DNA from: Couchioplanes caeruleus
GTDB lineage: Bacteria; Actinomycetota; Actinomycetes; Mycobacteriales; Micromonosporaceae
NCBI RefSeq assembly: GCF_023499255.1
Contig: NZ_CP092183.1
Coordinates: 8,304,501 to 8,368,500 of the forward strand
DNA length: 64,000 nt
Direction of reading: 5' to 3'
Position 1 is the stretch's first letter. Each line of letters begins with the position of its first letter. A model generated the notes under the pieces. The model was not told where the DNA came from. It worked only from the letters and a program-made list of their open reading frames with translations, and did not search any database. The position numbers and the translations under genes are program-made. Positions 35,768 through 45,194 of this stretch are shown here, one piece after another.

Positions 35768-36961
35768 TTACGGCTTGGCGCAGAGGGCGGCGTCCACGGT
35801 GTCCGTGACGTGGGTGAGCATCTTCTCGCCGGTGGGCAGCCCGGTCACCGCGACCACGGCGCTGCGACCGTCGGTCGTGACCAGGTTGCGCGTCTCGAAG
35901 CCCTGGATGTCGCCGCCGTGGCCCCAGGCGTACCCGCCGCAGGGCAGGGGGTGCCGGGCGACGCCGAGGCCGTACTGCCAGTCGCCGGTCGGCTCGAAGC
36001 CGGGCGCCGGGACGGTCTTCGTCATGGCGGCCTGCTGCGCGGGCTTGAGCAGCTTGCCGCCGATCAGCGCCTCGAAGAACGCGCGCAGGTCACCGGGGCT
36101 GGACACCAGCTGGCCGGCCGACCAGCCCAGCGACGGGTCCATCCGGGTGACGTCGACCCACGGCGCGCCCGGCGCGGTGGCGACGTAGCCCTGCGGGTGC
36201 CGGCCGCGCAGGCTCTGCTCCCCCACGCCCGGCCAGTACGTGTCCCGCAGCCCCAGCGGCTCGATGATCCGGCGGGTGATCTCCTCTCCGATCGGGCGCT
36301 CGGTGACCCGCTCGACGATCAGCCCGGCGAGGATGTAGTTCGTGTTGCTGTACTCCCACTTCGTGCCGGGCGCGAAGTGGGGCGGCTGGGTGAGGGCGGC
36401 GTCCACCAGCCGGCGCGGCTCGAAGTAGGAGTGGCTCTTGCCGACCAGGTCCTCCGGCTTGGTGAAGATCACGTCGTCGTAGTCGGGCAGGCCGCTCGTC
36501 TGCTGCAGCAGCTGATGCACGGTGATCCTGCTGCCGTCGTTCCCCTTGCCGTGCACCACGCCGGGCAGGTAGTGCTCCACGGTGGCGTTCAGGTCGATGC
36601 GGCCCTCGCCGACGAGCTGCATCGCGACCACGGCGGTGAACGTCTTCGTGTTGCTGCCGATGCGGACGTGGGCGTCGCGCGGAACCGGGCGGTGGTTCGT
36701 GAGGTCGCCGACGCCGGCGGTGTAGTCGCGGACGTGACCGTCGGTGCCGCGTACCGAAGCGAGCACGCCGGGGAAACCGTCCTCGCTGACCAGCCGGTCG
36801 ATCCGCTGCTGCACCGCGTCGTCGCGGACCCGGTGCGGAGCCTCGGCGGGACCGGCGAACGCCGATGGCGCGGCGAGGGCGGCGCCGGCGGTCAGGGCGG
36901 CCAGGGCACCCCCCGCGATCGTGAACGTACGGCGGCGGGTGGGTACGGCTGTGTGCGACAT
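35768..36961 (-). CDS. Exported serine hydrolase, beta-lactamase class C / D,D-carboxypeptidase type
   Basis: A 397-residue serine hydrolase. The signal has three arginines (PTRRRTFTIAGGALAALTAG), compatible with Tat export. Active-site motifs: SxxK in IGSNTKTF (S103, K106), YSN (Y204-N206) and HGGD near residue 346 in place of KTG. The enzyme could be a D,D-peptidase, esterase or beta-lactamase relative. GGAG precedes the ATG at 36961. Convergent with the SpoIIE gene. Confidence 0.92.
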   Translation of the reverse strand: MSHTAVPTRRRTFTIAGGALAALTAGAALAAPSAFAGPAEAPHRVRDDAVQQRIDRLVSEDGFPGVLASVRGTDGHVRDYTAGVGDLTNHRPVPRDAHVRIGSNTKTFTAVVAMQLVGEGRIDLNATVEHYLPGVVHGKGNDGSRITVHQLLQQTSGLPDYDDVIFTKPEDLVGKSHSYFEPRRLVDAALTQPPHFAPGTKWEYSNTNYILAGLIVERVTERPIGEEITRRIIEPLGLRDTYWPGVGEQSLRGRHPQGYVATAPGAPWVDVTRMDPSLGWSAGQLVSSPGDLRAFFEALIGGKLLKPAQQAAMTKTVPAPGFEPTGDWQYGLGVARHPLPCGGYAWGHGGDIQGFETRNLVTTDGRSAVVAVTGLPTGEKMLTHVTDTVDAALCAKP

Positions 36962-37119
36962 GTTCGCTCCTCGATGAGCCGGATGGCTGAACACCGTCCA
37001 TCCTTCGAGAAGCGGGGTATGACCACGATCCAGCCAAGTGCCCGGCGCGGGTACAGCAGGCACTACCAGCCTGACCGATCCGACCTTTTTGTCGGCTGCG
37101 TCGTGGCATGGTGTTTGTC

Positions 37120-37734
37120 GTGGCGAAGACTCAGTACTACACGGCGACCAGCATCGACGGCTTCACCGCCGACCTGGACGACTCCCTCGAGTGGCTGTTC
37201 GAGGTCGACGAGGGCACCGACAACCCCTTCGGCGCGTTCTTCGCCAACATCGGCGCGTTCGCGATGGGTGCCACCACGTACGAGTGGGTCCTCAAGAACG
37301 ACAACGTGGTCGACGAGCCGCAGAACTGGCACGACATGTACGGCGACATCCCCTGCTGGGTGTTCACCCACCGGGAGCTGCCGCTGGTCCCGGACGCCAA
37401 CATCTTCATGGTCAGCGGCGACGTACGCCGGGTCCACGAGGCGATGACAGTCGCCGCGCAGGGCCGCAACGTGTGGCTGGCCGGCGGCGGCGACCTGGCG
37501 GCCGAGTTCGCGGACGCGGGCCTGCTCGACGAGGTCATCCTCGCGGTCGCGCCGGTGATGCTGGGCGCGGGTACGCCGGTCCTGCCGCGCCGGCTCTCCT
37601 CCCAGCAGCTGGCGCTGACGAACGTCGCCCAGATGGGCCAGTTCGCCTACCTGACGTACGCGGTGGGCGTGCTCGCCGACCTCGGCCGCCACATGGCCGC
37701 CGACGTCCTGCGCCGCTCACCCGCCCACACCTGA
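37120..37734 (+). CDS. Dihydrofolate reductase / RibD C-terminal domain family protein
   Basis: A 204-residue protein of the RibD_C/DHFR-like reductase family: AKTQYYTATSIDGFTADLDDSLEWL opens it, GATTYEWVL and VWLAGGGDLAAEFADAGLLDEVILAVAPVMLGAGTPVL are typical. It should bind NADPH; its substrate is not the classic folate and is unknown. The GTG at 37120 is preferred to the ATG at 37108 because family members start at AKTQYY. Alone in its transcription unit. Confidence 0.88.
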   Translation: MAKTQYYTATSIDGFTADLDDSLEWLFEVDEGTDNPFGAFFANIGAFAMGATTYEWVLKNDNVVDEPQNWHDMYGDIPCWVFTHRELPLVPDANIFMVSGDVRRVHEAMTVAAQGRNVWLAGGGDLAAEFADAGLLDEVILAVAPVMLGAGTPVLPRRLSSQQLALTNVAQMGQFAYLTYAVGVLADLGRHMAADVLRRSPAHT

Positions 37735-37747
37735 CCGGTCGCCCGGG

Positions 37748-38695
37748 TCACTCGGTGAACGCGGTGAAGGACAGCGCCTCGTCGAACCGTCCGGCGGCGA
37801 GATGGTCACGGCGGATGAGGAAACGCCCGCGGTGGACCTCGTCCGGCACGAACTGGGCCAGCGGTAGCCATTCACGCATCACCCGGAGGGTCTCCCTCTC
37901 CAGGTACGCATCCCGCTCGCCCGGCCGGATGACGAGTTCACCAGCGCGTTTCCGGGCCTCCAGGTTCTTCTCGGCCATCTCGGTCTCCGGAGTGGCGTAC
38001 ATGTGATCGGTCGCGAGTGCGCCGATCCCGCCGGTGTACCCGCCGAGGCGGACGGAGGCGCCGTTGCTCTCCGGCCACAGCTTCCCGGCGAGAACGCGGA
38101 GTTCCTCCCGGTGCGGCAACCGGAGCCCCAGGTGGTCGTCGGACCCGGGAGCGGTCGGCGTCGCCATGTCCGCGCGCCGGAGCCAGCTGGGCAACTCCGC
38201 GTTGACCTCGGCGATCAGTGGGCGCTCGTCCCCGATGAAGGAGAGCGTCGTGTTGTAGAACGGCTGCCCGGAGTGATCGGGCTCCGGCGCCGTCACGGTT
38301 GGTGTGCCGACCGGCACGTACACCACCCGCGCGTACTCCATCTCGCTGTCGTTGTCGTTCTCCTCGCGTTCTTCCAGAGCCATGTCGTGGTCCAGGAAGA
38401 GGAGCAACGAGCCGTCGGCCGGCAGCGGCAGGTCGTCCACGCGGGGAAGCGCCGCGCAGTCGAAGGAGGCGATGAACGGCAACGGAAGCGATCCCGAGGA
38501 GGGCCACGGCATGTCCGCGGGCAGCCGCGGCAACCCGCCCCTCTGCCCGACGACGGGACCGGTGTAGTGCGGGCTGGTCCAGATGGCGAAGCGCAGGAAT
38601 CCGGCGAACGCGGTGGCCTCGTCCGCCGGGACACCCAGCTCGGCCGCCGCACGGAGGAATCGCTCTCGGTGGTTCATGGCCGGTGATCGTGACAT
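37748..38695 (-). CDS. DUF1963 (YwqG-like) family protein
   Basis: A 315-residue protein of the YwqG/DUF1963 type: GGLPRLPADMPWPSSGSLPLPFIASFDCAAL, LLLFLDHD, HLGLRLP, and a C-terminal GRFLIRRDHLAAGRFDEA. The family is often found in type VI secretion or contact-dependent contexts and sometimes as immunity-like proteins, but nothing nearby supports that here. Start at 38695 or 38677; neither has a clear ribosome site. The stop of the upstream oxidoreductase lies 6 bp away, so they form an operon. Confidence 0.8.
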   Translation of the reverse strand: MSRSPAMNHRERFLRAAAELGVPADEATAFAGFLRFAIWTSPHYTGPVVGQRGGLPRLPADMPWPSSGSLPLPFIASFDCAALPRVDDLPLPADGSLLLFLDHDMALEEREENDNDSEMEYARVVYVPVGTPTVTAPEPDHSGQPFYNTTLSFIGDERPLIAEVNAELPSWLRRADMATPTAPGSDDHLGLRLPHREELRVLAGKLWPESNGASVRLGGYTGGIGALATDHMYATPETEMAEKNLEARKRAGELVIRPGERDAYLERETLRVMREWLPLAQFVPDEVHRGRFLIRRDHLAAGRFDEALSFTAFTE

Positions 38696-38701
38696 ATCGA
38701 T

Positions 38702-40042
38702 TCAGAACAGGTCTTGACGGCTCGCCATGTCGATCTCCGTGCTGATCGCCCGCGGCGCCGAGATCGCCACGCAGCGTCCGCCGCGGGCCAGCAGCACCCC
38801 GCGCACCGCGTCCAGGATGCCTTCGACGCGTTCCGCGGCGAGCGTGCCGGGCAGGACCGCGTGCACGATGCCCCGGCCCGCCGAGCCCCGGACCGGCACC
38901 GGCATCCCGGTCACGTCGCGCAGCGCGTACACCGCGGACTGCAGGTCGGCCGCCGGCACCGCGATCCGCAGGGCCACGTCGTCCGGGCCGAACGGGTAGC
39001 GGCCCCACCAGCCCGGCGCCACCGGTGACGTGGTCGCGTCACGGCCGAGCGACTTCTCCAGGTCGGCAGCCCGCTGCGCCACGTCGGCCGGTTCGCCCTC
39101 AAGGAGGACTGCGAGCGCGCCGCGGGCGGCCGTGCCCGAGCCGCGCGACGGAACCGCCCGCGGCTGCCCGGCCGAGCCCGGCGACGGAACCGCCCGCAGG
39201 TGCCCGGCCGAGCCTTCCGGCGGCACCACCCGCAGGCGCCCGGCTGCGGTGCCTCCGGACGGGCCGGAGCCCGGCGGGGGAACCACCCTCAGGTGCCCGG
39301 CAGCGGTGGGCTGGCTCCCGGCGGGCAGGTCCATCTCGACGGCGCTCGGGCCGACCTGCCGGGACAGCGTCTCGGCGATCAGGTCCTGGACGTCGCGCGG
39401 CGTCGCGACCGGCACCGACACCCAGCGCCGGACCGCGGGCAGCGGCTCGAGGCGTACCCGCGCCGACAGCAGCACACCGTCGATCTCGGCGATGCCCGGG
39501 CTGCCGTTCTCACCGTCGGAGGTGGCCACCTCGCCGTCCCTGCCCACGTACGCGACGCTGACGACCTGGTCCGCGGCCGTGCCGAAGCGGTGGCGCAGCG
39601 GGCCCGTCTCGTTCACGGCGAGCACGCCGCCGAAGGTCGCCGTCACCGAGGGCGGGTCCACCGCGAGGCGCTGACCCCGCAAGGCGAGCGCCGCCTGGAC
39701 GGCCCGGACGGTCGTGCCGGTGCCGATCTCGGCCGTCCCGGCCTCCGCGTCGTGGTGCCAGATGCCGTCGAGACGGCCCGTGTCGAGCAGCAGGTCCACG
39801 CCGGGCGGAGGCGTACCCCAATCGAGTTTGGATCCGGAACCGCGCGGGATGACGGCCAGGCCGCGCTCCCCGGCCAGGCGCATGGTGTCGGCGACCGCCG
39901 CGGTCGTCGCGGGCGCCGCGACGAAGCTGGCCAGGCGCCCGGCCACCGTGTCGGAGGGGCCGGCCGTCCGCGCGAAATCCGGCCCGCAGATGTCCACCAG
40001 CGCTCGCAGCAGCGGCTCACGCGCGGGAAGATCCGTCCCCAT
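38702..40042 (-). CDS. FAD-binding oxidoreductase, glycolate oxidase GlcE-like
   Basis: A 446-residue PCMH-type flavoprotein resembling GlcE, the FAD subunit of glycolate oxidase. PRGSGSKLDWGTPPPGVDLLLDT and DPPSVTATFGGVLAVNETGPLRHRFG bind FAD. Between about residues 240 and 300 there is an unusual low-complexity insert with four copies of a GHLRVVPPPGSG-like unit. Family members have a compact loop there, so it is likely a lineage-specific expansion. ATG at 40042 follows GGGGGAG. GlcD and GlcF partners are not adjacent. Confidence 0.82.
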   Translation of the reverse strand: MGTDLPAREPLLRALVDICGPDFARTAGPSDTVAGRLASFVAAPATTAAVADTMRLAGERGLAVIPRGSGSKLDWGTPPPGVDLLLDTGRLDGIWHHDAEAGTAEIGTGTTVRAVQAALALRGQRLAVDPPSVTATFGGVLAVNETGPLRHRFGTAADQVVSVAYVGRDGEVATSDGENGSPGIAEIDGVLLSARVRLEPLPAVRRWVSVPVATPRDVQDLIAETLSRQVGPSAVEMDLPAGSQPTAAGHLRVVPPPGSGPSGGTAAGRLRVVPPEGSAGHLRAVPSPGSAGQPRAVPSRGSGTAARGALAVLLEGEPADVAQRAADLEKSLGRDATTSPVAPGWWGRYPFGPDDVALRIAVPAADLQSAVYALRDVTGMPVPVRGSAGRGIVHAVLPGTLAAERVEGILDAVRGVLLARGGRCVAISAPRAISTEIDMASRQDLF

Positions 40043-40106
40043 CGCCACTCCCCCGCTCCACATGCCAGCGCATCGATTGCCCCTGGAGATCGTCCACTCT
40101 GGCACA

Positions 40107-40122
40107 TCGTACACATGTTCGA
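40107..40122. promoter_or_regulatory. Near-consensus LexA (SOS) box
   Basis: TCGTACACATGTTCGA matches the actinobacterial LexA consensus TCGAAC-N4-GTTCGA except at one base (T for A at position 4). It lies between the divergent GlcE-like gene (start 40042) and the S9 peptidase gene (start 40184). I cannot tell from the sequence which gene it would control, nor whether one mismatch is tolerated. Confidence 0.45.
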
Positions 40123-40183
40123 ATGGCGTGGGGAGACGCGTGCACCGGCGGTGATCGACAACCGACCGGTAACGTGGACAAGC

Positions 40184-42271
40184 GTGACGACCGACATGCC
40201 CACGACCCCGCCCGCGGTACGCCAGCTACCCAGCGAGCGCACCTTCCACGGCGACACGGTCACCGACGAGTTCGCCTGGCTCGCCGAGAAGGAGAACCCG
40301 GACACGATCGCGTACCTGGAGGCGGAGAACGCCTGGACCAAACGGGCGACCGCGCACCTCGAGGGGCTGCAGGACATGATCTTCGAGGAGATCAAGCGCC
40401 GCACCCAGGAGACCGACCTCTCGGTGCCGCAGCGCAAGGGCGGCTACTGGTATTACACGCGCACGGTCGAGGGCAAGCAGTACGGCATCCAGTGCCGCGT
40501 CGCGGCCGCCCCGGGCGACATCGACCCGCCGGCCACCGGCGACGGCGCCCCGCTGCCCGGCGAGGAAGTGCTGCTGGACGGCAACCAGCTCGCCGAGGGC
40601 AGGAAATTCTTCGCGCTGGGCACGTTCGACGTCACGCCCGACGGCACCCGGCTGGCGTACTCGGTGGACTTCGACGGCGACGAGCGGTTCACGCTGAAGG
40701 TCAAGGACCTGCGCACCGGCGAGACGCTGGCCGACGAGGTGCCCGGCACGTTCTACGGCAGCGCCTGGTCCGCCGACGGCTCCACGCTCTTCTACATCAC
40801 CGTCGACGACGCCTGGCGGCCCAACCGGGTGTGGCGGCACACCGTCGGGCAGCCCGCGGCCGACGACGTGGTCGTCTACGAGGAGGCCGACGAGCGGTTC
40901 TGGGTGGGCGTCGAGCTCACCCGCAGCGAGAAGTTCATCGTGATCGACACCAACAGCAAGATCACTTCTGAGGTACGCGTCATCGCGGCCGACAACCCGA
41001 CGGCCGAGCCCGCGGTGATCCGGGAACGCGTCCAGGGCGTCGAGTACTCGGTGGAGCACCACGGCCACCGCTTCCTCATCCTGCACAACGAGAACGCCGA
41101 GGACTTCGCGGTCGCCTCCACGTCGGTCGACAACCCCGGCGAATGGGTCGAGCTGATCCCGCACACGCCCGGCACCCGCCTCGAGTCGGTCGACGCGTTC
41201 CAGCGCCACGTCGTCATCTCGCTGCGCCGCGACGGCCTCACCGGCCTGCGGGTGATGGCCGACGGCAGCACCGGCACGTACGACATGGAGTTCCCCGAGC
41301 CGCTCTACAGCGTCGGCCTGGCGGGCAACCCCGAGTACGACACGAACATCGTGCGGATCAGCTACACGTCGATGGTCACCCCGGATTCGGTGTACGACGT
41401 GGACCTGATCACCCGGGCGATGGTGCTGCGCAAGCGCAAGCCGGTGCTCGGCGACTTCGACCCCGACGCGTACGAGCAGCACCGCGAATGGGCGCTCGCC
41501 GACGACGGCACCAAGGTCCCGATCTCGATCGTGGCGCGCAAGGGCACCCCCCGCAACGGCACCGCGCCGCTGCTCCTGTACGGCTACGGCTCGTACGAGA
41601 TCAGCATGGACCCGTACTTCTCCATCGCCCGCCTGTCGCTGCTGGACCGCGGCATGGTCTACGCCATCGCGCACGTGCGAGGCGGCGGCGAGATGGGCCG
41701 GCGCTGGTACGAGAACGGCAAGATGCTGACCAAGAAGAACACCTTCACCGACTTCGTGGCCTGCGCCCGCGCGCTGGTCGCGTCCTCGTGGACCAGCGCC
41801 GACCGCATCGTCGCGCGCGGCGGCTCGGCGGGCGGCCTGCTCATGGGCGCGGTCGCCAACCTCGCCCCGGACGCGTTCGCCGGCATCGTCGCCCAGGTGC
41901 CCTTCGTGGACCCGCTGACGTCCATCCTGGACCCCTCCCTGCCGCTGACCGTCACGGAATGGGAGGAGTGGGGCAACCCGCTGGAGAACGCGGACGTGTA
42001 CACGTACATGAAGTCGTACAGCCCCTACGAGAACGTCACGAAGCAGGCGTACCCGAGAATCCTGGCCGTGACCAGCCTCAACGACACCCGCGTGCTGTAC
42101 CACGAGCCGGCGAAGTGGATCGCCCGCCTGCGGGCGACCGCGCCCGAGGGGTCGTACCTGCTGAAGACGGAGATGGGAGCGGGCCACGGCGGGCCGAGCG
42201 GCCGCTACGACTCCTGGAAGGAAGAGGCGTTCGTGACCGCCTGGATCCTGGACACGGTCGGCCTCGCCTGA
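40184..42271 (+). CDS. S9A family prolyl oligopeptidase / oligopeptidase B
   Basis: A 695-residue cytosolic serine peptidase with an N-terminal beta-propeller (about residues 70-405) and a C-terminal alpha/beta-hydrolase domain. The catalytic triad is S548 in RGGSAGGLL, D634 in SLNDTRV and H668 in GAGHGGPSG. VRGGGEMGRRWYENGKM and EEWGNP are typical of the oligopeptidase B branch. A GTG start at 40184 and an in-frame ATG at 40196 are both possible; TAACGT at 40171-40176 would give an almost leaderless transcript. A near-consensus SOS box lies 62 bp upstream. Confidence 0.93.
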   Translation: MTTDMPTTPPAVRQLPSERTFHGDTVTDEFAWLAEKENPDTIAYLEAENAWTKRATAHLEGLQDMIFEEIKRRTQETDLSVPQRKGGYWYYTRTVEGKQYGIQCRVAAAPGDIDPPATGDGAPLPGEEVLLDGNQLAEGRKFFALGTFDVTPDGTRLAYSVDFDGDERFTLKVKDLRTGETLADEVPGTFYGSAWSADGSTLFYITVDDAWRPNRVWRHTVGQPAADDVVVYEEADERFWVGVELTRSEKFIVIDTNSKITSEVRVIAADNPTAEPAVIRERVQGVEYSVEHHGHRFLILHNENAEDFAVASTSVDNPGEWVELIPHTPGTRLESVDAFQRHVVISLRRDGLTGLRVMADGSTGTYDMEFPEPLYSVGLAGNPEYDTNIVRISYTSMVTPDSVYDVDLITRAMVLRKRKPVLGDFDPDAYEQHREWALADDGTKVPISIVARKGTPRNGTAPLLLYGYGSYEISMDPYFSIARLSLLDRGMVYAIAHVRGGGEMGRRWYENGKMLTKKNTFTDFVACARALVASSWTSADRIVARGGSAGGLLMGAVANLAPDAFAGIVAQVPFVDPLTSILDPSLPLTVTEWEEWGNPLENADVYTYMKSYSPYENVTKQAYPRILAVTSLNDTRVLYHEPAKWIARLRATAPEGSYLLKTEMGAGHGGPSGRYDSWKEEAFVTAWILDTVGLA

Positions 42272-42286
42272 CGTGCTTCATCGAGG

Positions 42287-42315
42287 GGCCCGGCCGCGCG
42301 GCCGGGCCTTCTTCG
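42287..42315. terminator. Rho-independent terminator between convergent genes
   Basis: GGCCCGGCC at 42287-42295, loop GCGC, and GGCCGGGCC at 42300-42308 form a perfect 9-bp stem followed by TTCTTC on the plus strand. It lies 16 bp after the S9 peptidase stop and just before the stop of the convergent REC-PP2C gene, so it could serve both. Confidence 0.75.
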
Positions 42316-43854
42316 TCAGGTACGGCGGAGCGCTACCACCGCGATGTCGTCGGCCTGTTCGCCCGCGCCCGCCAGCCGGACCAGCAACCGCTGGCAGAAC
42401 GCGTCCAGGCTCGGCTCGACCTCCGACACGCACTCCGCCAGTGCCGTCAGCCCCACGTCGATGTCCGCCTCGCGGCGTTCGATCAGGCCGTCCGTGTAGA
42501 GCACCAGCGTCCCACCCGGCGGCAGGACGAACTCCAGGTCTTCCGGGCGGGGGGCGTTGATGCCGAGCAGCGGGCCGCGGGGGGCCAGGAAGCGGGCTCC
42601 CGTGGCCGCCACGTGCAGCAGCGGCGGGAGGTGACCCGCGCTGGCCATCCGGATGCGGCCCGAGGCCGGCTCCAGGGTGAGCAGGCAGAGCGTCGCCGAT
42701 TCCGCCGGCAGGACCGTCCGCATGAAGCGGTTGACCAGGTCGATGACCGCGCCCGGCGGGTGGCCCTCGACGGCGTACGCGCGGACCGCGTGCCGCAGTT
42801 CGGCCATGACCGTTGCCGCGTGCAGGGAGTGGCCGGCCACGTCGCCGATCGCCACCAGGAGGCGGCCGTCGAGCATCGTCAGCTCGTAGAAGTCGCCGCC
42901 CACCTCGGTCTGGGCGCCCGCCGGTTCGTAGCGGACCGCGAGTTCGAGGCCGGGTACGTCGGGCAGGCGGGACTGCAGGAGGCTGCGTTGCAGCGTGACC
43001 GCGATGCGGTGTTCCTCGTCGTACGAGCGCTGGGCCTCGACCGCCGCGGCGACGGCCTGGGAGAGCTGGCGCAGCACGGGGAAACCGGGGCTCTGCGAGC
43101 TGGCCGGCACGGCGACGTACGCCGGGGTGCGGTCGTTGCGCAGCCGGGCCGCGGCCACCGCCACCGATTCGCCCTCGGGCCAGTCGACGAGGTTCCAGAC
43201 GGACGGCTCGTCGGTGCGTACGGTCGATCCCACCGCCGTCTCGTGGTGCTCGACCGTCCAGGGCCGCACCGTGGCCGGCCCGCCCGCCGCGATCGCGGCC
43301 AGGCCCTCGCCCTCGGACGTCTCCGCGACCACCACGATCGGGCCGCCGAAGATGGCGTACGCGCCGTCCGCGGCCGCCTGCAGCAGACCGACCAGCGTCG
43401 ACGCCGAGTTGATCGCGAGCGTGGTCTCGGCCAGCCGGATCATGCGGGCGGCGAGTTCCTCGGCGCGCTGCCGGGCGCGGTAGTAGCGCAGCACCGCCTG
43501 GGAGGTGGCGATCAGCTCGTCCGGCTCGATCGGTTCGACCAGGTACGCGTCCGCGCCCCGGTTCAGGCCCTGGGTGCGGTCGACGACGTCCACCGCGTGC
43601 GCCGAGACGTGGATGACCGGCAGCACGCCGTACTCGGGATCGGTCTTGATCCGTTCGCAGACCTCGAAACCGCTCATGTCGGGCAGTTTGACGTCCAGCA
43701 CGACCAGGTCGACGTCCGCCTCGCCGAGCATCGCGAGGGCCGCGCCGCCGGTCTCGGCCTCCACGACCGTGAAGCCGGCCCGGGTCAGCCAGCTCACCAG
43801 CAGGTATCTCTTGGTGGCGCTGTCGTCGACCACCAGGACGGTGGCCGGCGTCAT
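42316..43854 (-). CDS. Response regulator-PP2C phosphatase fusion (REC-GAF-SpoIIE)
   Basis: A 512-residue protein: REC domain (residues 4-120, phospho-acceptor in LVVLDVKLPDMSG), a GAF-like segment (about 135-275) and a SpoIIE/PP2C domain (about 285-512; GGDFYELT, GDVAGHS, LYTDGLIERR, and the final EQADDIAVVALRR). It is the RsbU-like output of the operon: a kinase-controlled phosphatase expected to dephosphorylate a STAS antagonist. Its ATG overlaps the upstream histidine kinase stop as ATGA. Confidence 0.92.
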   Translation of the reverse strand: MTPATVLVVDDSATKRYLLVSWLTRAGFTVVEAETGGAALAMLGEADVDLVVLDVKLPDMSGFEVCERIKTDPEYGVLPVIHVSAHAVDVVDRTQGLNRGADAYLVEPIEPDELIATSQAVLRYYRARQRAEELAARMIRLAETTLAINSASTLVGLLQAAADGAYAIFGGPIVVVAETSEGEGLAAIAAGGPATVRPWTVEHHETAVGSTVRTDEPSVWNLVDWPEGESVAVAAARLRNDRTPAYVAVPASSQSPGFPVLRQLSQAVAAAVEAQRSYDEEHRIAVTLQRSLLQSRLPDVPGLELAVRYEPAGAQTEVGGDFYELTMLDGRLLVAIGDVAGHSLHAATVMAELRHAVRAYAVEGHPPGAVIDLVNRFMRTVLPAESATLCLLTLEPASGRIRMASAGHLPPLLHVAATGARFLAPRGPLLGINAPRPEDLEFVLPPGGTLVLYTDGLIERREADIDVGLTALAECVSEVEPSLDAFCQRLLVRLAGAGEQADDIAVVALRRT

Positions 43855-45194
43855 GGCGACACCGGCAGCGCGACGACGAACGTGCTGCCCTCGCCGGGGG
43901 TGGAGGTCACCCGCATCGCCCCGCCGAGGATGCCGACGAGCCGGCGGGCGTACGGCAGCCCCAGCCCGGTGCCCTTGCCGCTCAACGCCTGGCTGCCCGG
44001 CACCTGGTAGAACTCCTCGAAGATGCGCTCGTGCAGTTCGGGCGCGATGCCGGTGCCGGTGTCGGCGACCGTGAACTCGACGTCGTCGCCCACCCGTTCC
44101 ACGCCGAGGCGCACCGAGCCGGTGGCGGTGAACTTGATGGCGTTGGTGAGCAGGTTGCGCAGGACCTGGGCGAGCAGCACCTCGTCGGAGCGCAGCACCG
44201 GCACCGCCGGCTCCTCGACGACGAAGTCGACGTCGGGGCGCGTGGCGAGCGGGCGCAGCGTGCCGCGGAGCTGACCGAACACCGCCTTCAGGTCCACATC
44301 GGACCAGTTCGGCTCGATCCGTCCGGCCTCCGCCTTGGCGAGGTCCAGCAGGTCGTTGACGAGCGACAGCAGGTCCGTGGCGGAGGAGCGGATCAGCTCC
44401 ACCTGCCGGGCCTGCTCGTCGGTCAGCTTGTCCGAGGACTCGTCGGCGAGCAGCCGGCCCAGCCCGATGATCGCGGTGACCGGGGCGCGCAGCTCGTGGC
44501 TGACGTTGGCCAGGAACCGGCTCTTCGCCTCGCTGGCGGCGCGCAGCTGCACCGACTTCTCGTCGAGCTCGGCGTAGAGCGCCACCACCCCGCGGTTGGT
44601 CTCCTCCAGCTCGTCGGAGAGCTGGTGGTACAGCGCCATCACGCCGCGGTTGGTGTCCTCCAGCTCCGCGTTGAGCCGGGCGAGGTCGTCGCGTTGTGCG
44701 CGTACCTCGTCCAGCGCCGCGATGAGCTGATGGTTCTGCACCGTCAGCTCGTCGAGCGGGGTGCCCGGTACGTGTCCGGACAGGCGGTCGCGAATCTCGT
44801 CCATACGGCCGGGGATCAGAGCCGGTGAGCTCGGCGGCAGACGTCGGGACATCCGCACGACCGTACCGGTCTCCCCATCCCCTACCTCCATCGTGTCGAC
44901 CAGGCGGCCCACCTGGGTCAGCTGGGCGCTGAGCTGCGCGCCGTCGCCGGGCACCGGATGGGCCATCTCTACCAACAGGGTGGGTACCCCGTCGAGCCTC
45001 GCCGTGAACACCACGTCGGCGTCGCGGCCCGCGGTGACGAGCAGCCGGCCCACCTCGCTGAGCGCCGTGGCGAGCCGGGTCTGGTCCTGCGACTCGAGCC
45101 CGACCTCCCGCGCCACCTCGCGGCCGATCTGCCGGACCGTGAAGACGTCCTGCTCCACCCGGATCCGCGTCCGCATCAGCGGCTCGCCCGTCAT
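43851..45194 (-). CDS. Histidine kinase with N-terminal ATPase-like domain
   Basis: A 447-residue soluble kinase. Residues 1-125 resemble a degenerate RsbT/RsbW-type ATPase domain ([37 protein letters not shown]). A coiled coil (145-225) precedes HisKA with SHELRAP (H233) and HATPase_c with [11 protein letters not shown]. It would phosphorylate the REC domain of the next gene. The stop and start codons overlap with both neighbours (ATGA), so the stressosome genes and this two-component pair are one operon. Confidence 0.92.
   Translation of the reverse strand: MTGEPLMRTRIRVEQDVFTVRQIGREVAREVGLESQDQTRLATALSEVGRLLVTAGRDADVVFTARLDGVPTLLVEMAHPVPGDGAQLSAQLTQVGRLVDTMEVGDGETGTVVRMSRRLPPSSPALIPGRMDEIRDRLSGHVPGTPLDELTVQNHQLIAALDEVRAQRDDLARLNAELEDTNRGVMALYHQLSDELEETNRGVVALYAELDEKSVQLRAASEAKSRFLANVSHELRAPVTAIIGLGRLLADESSDKLTDEQARQVELIRSSATDLLSLVNDLLDLAKAEAGRIEPNWSDVDLKAVFGQLRGTLRPLATRPDVDFVVEEPAVPVLRSDEVLLAQVLRNLLTNAIKFTATGSVRLGVERVGDDVEFTVADTGTGIAPELHERIFEEFYQVPGSQALSGKGTGLGLPYARRLVGILGGAMRVTSTPGEGSTFVVALPVSP

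Noticed and set aside
40123..40971. Plus-strand ORF starting with ATGGCG just after the SOS-like box
   Set aside because: It is a frame-shifted shadow of the S9 peptidase with Arg/Gly-rich low-complexity sequence, so the SOS-like box cannot be assigned to it.
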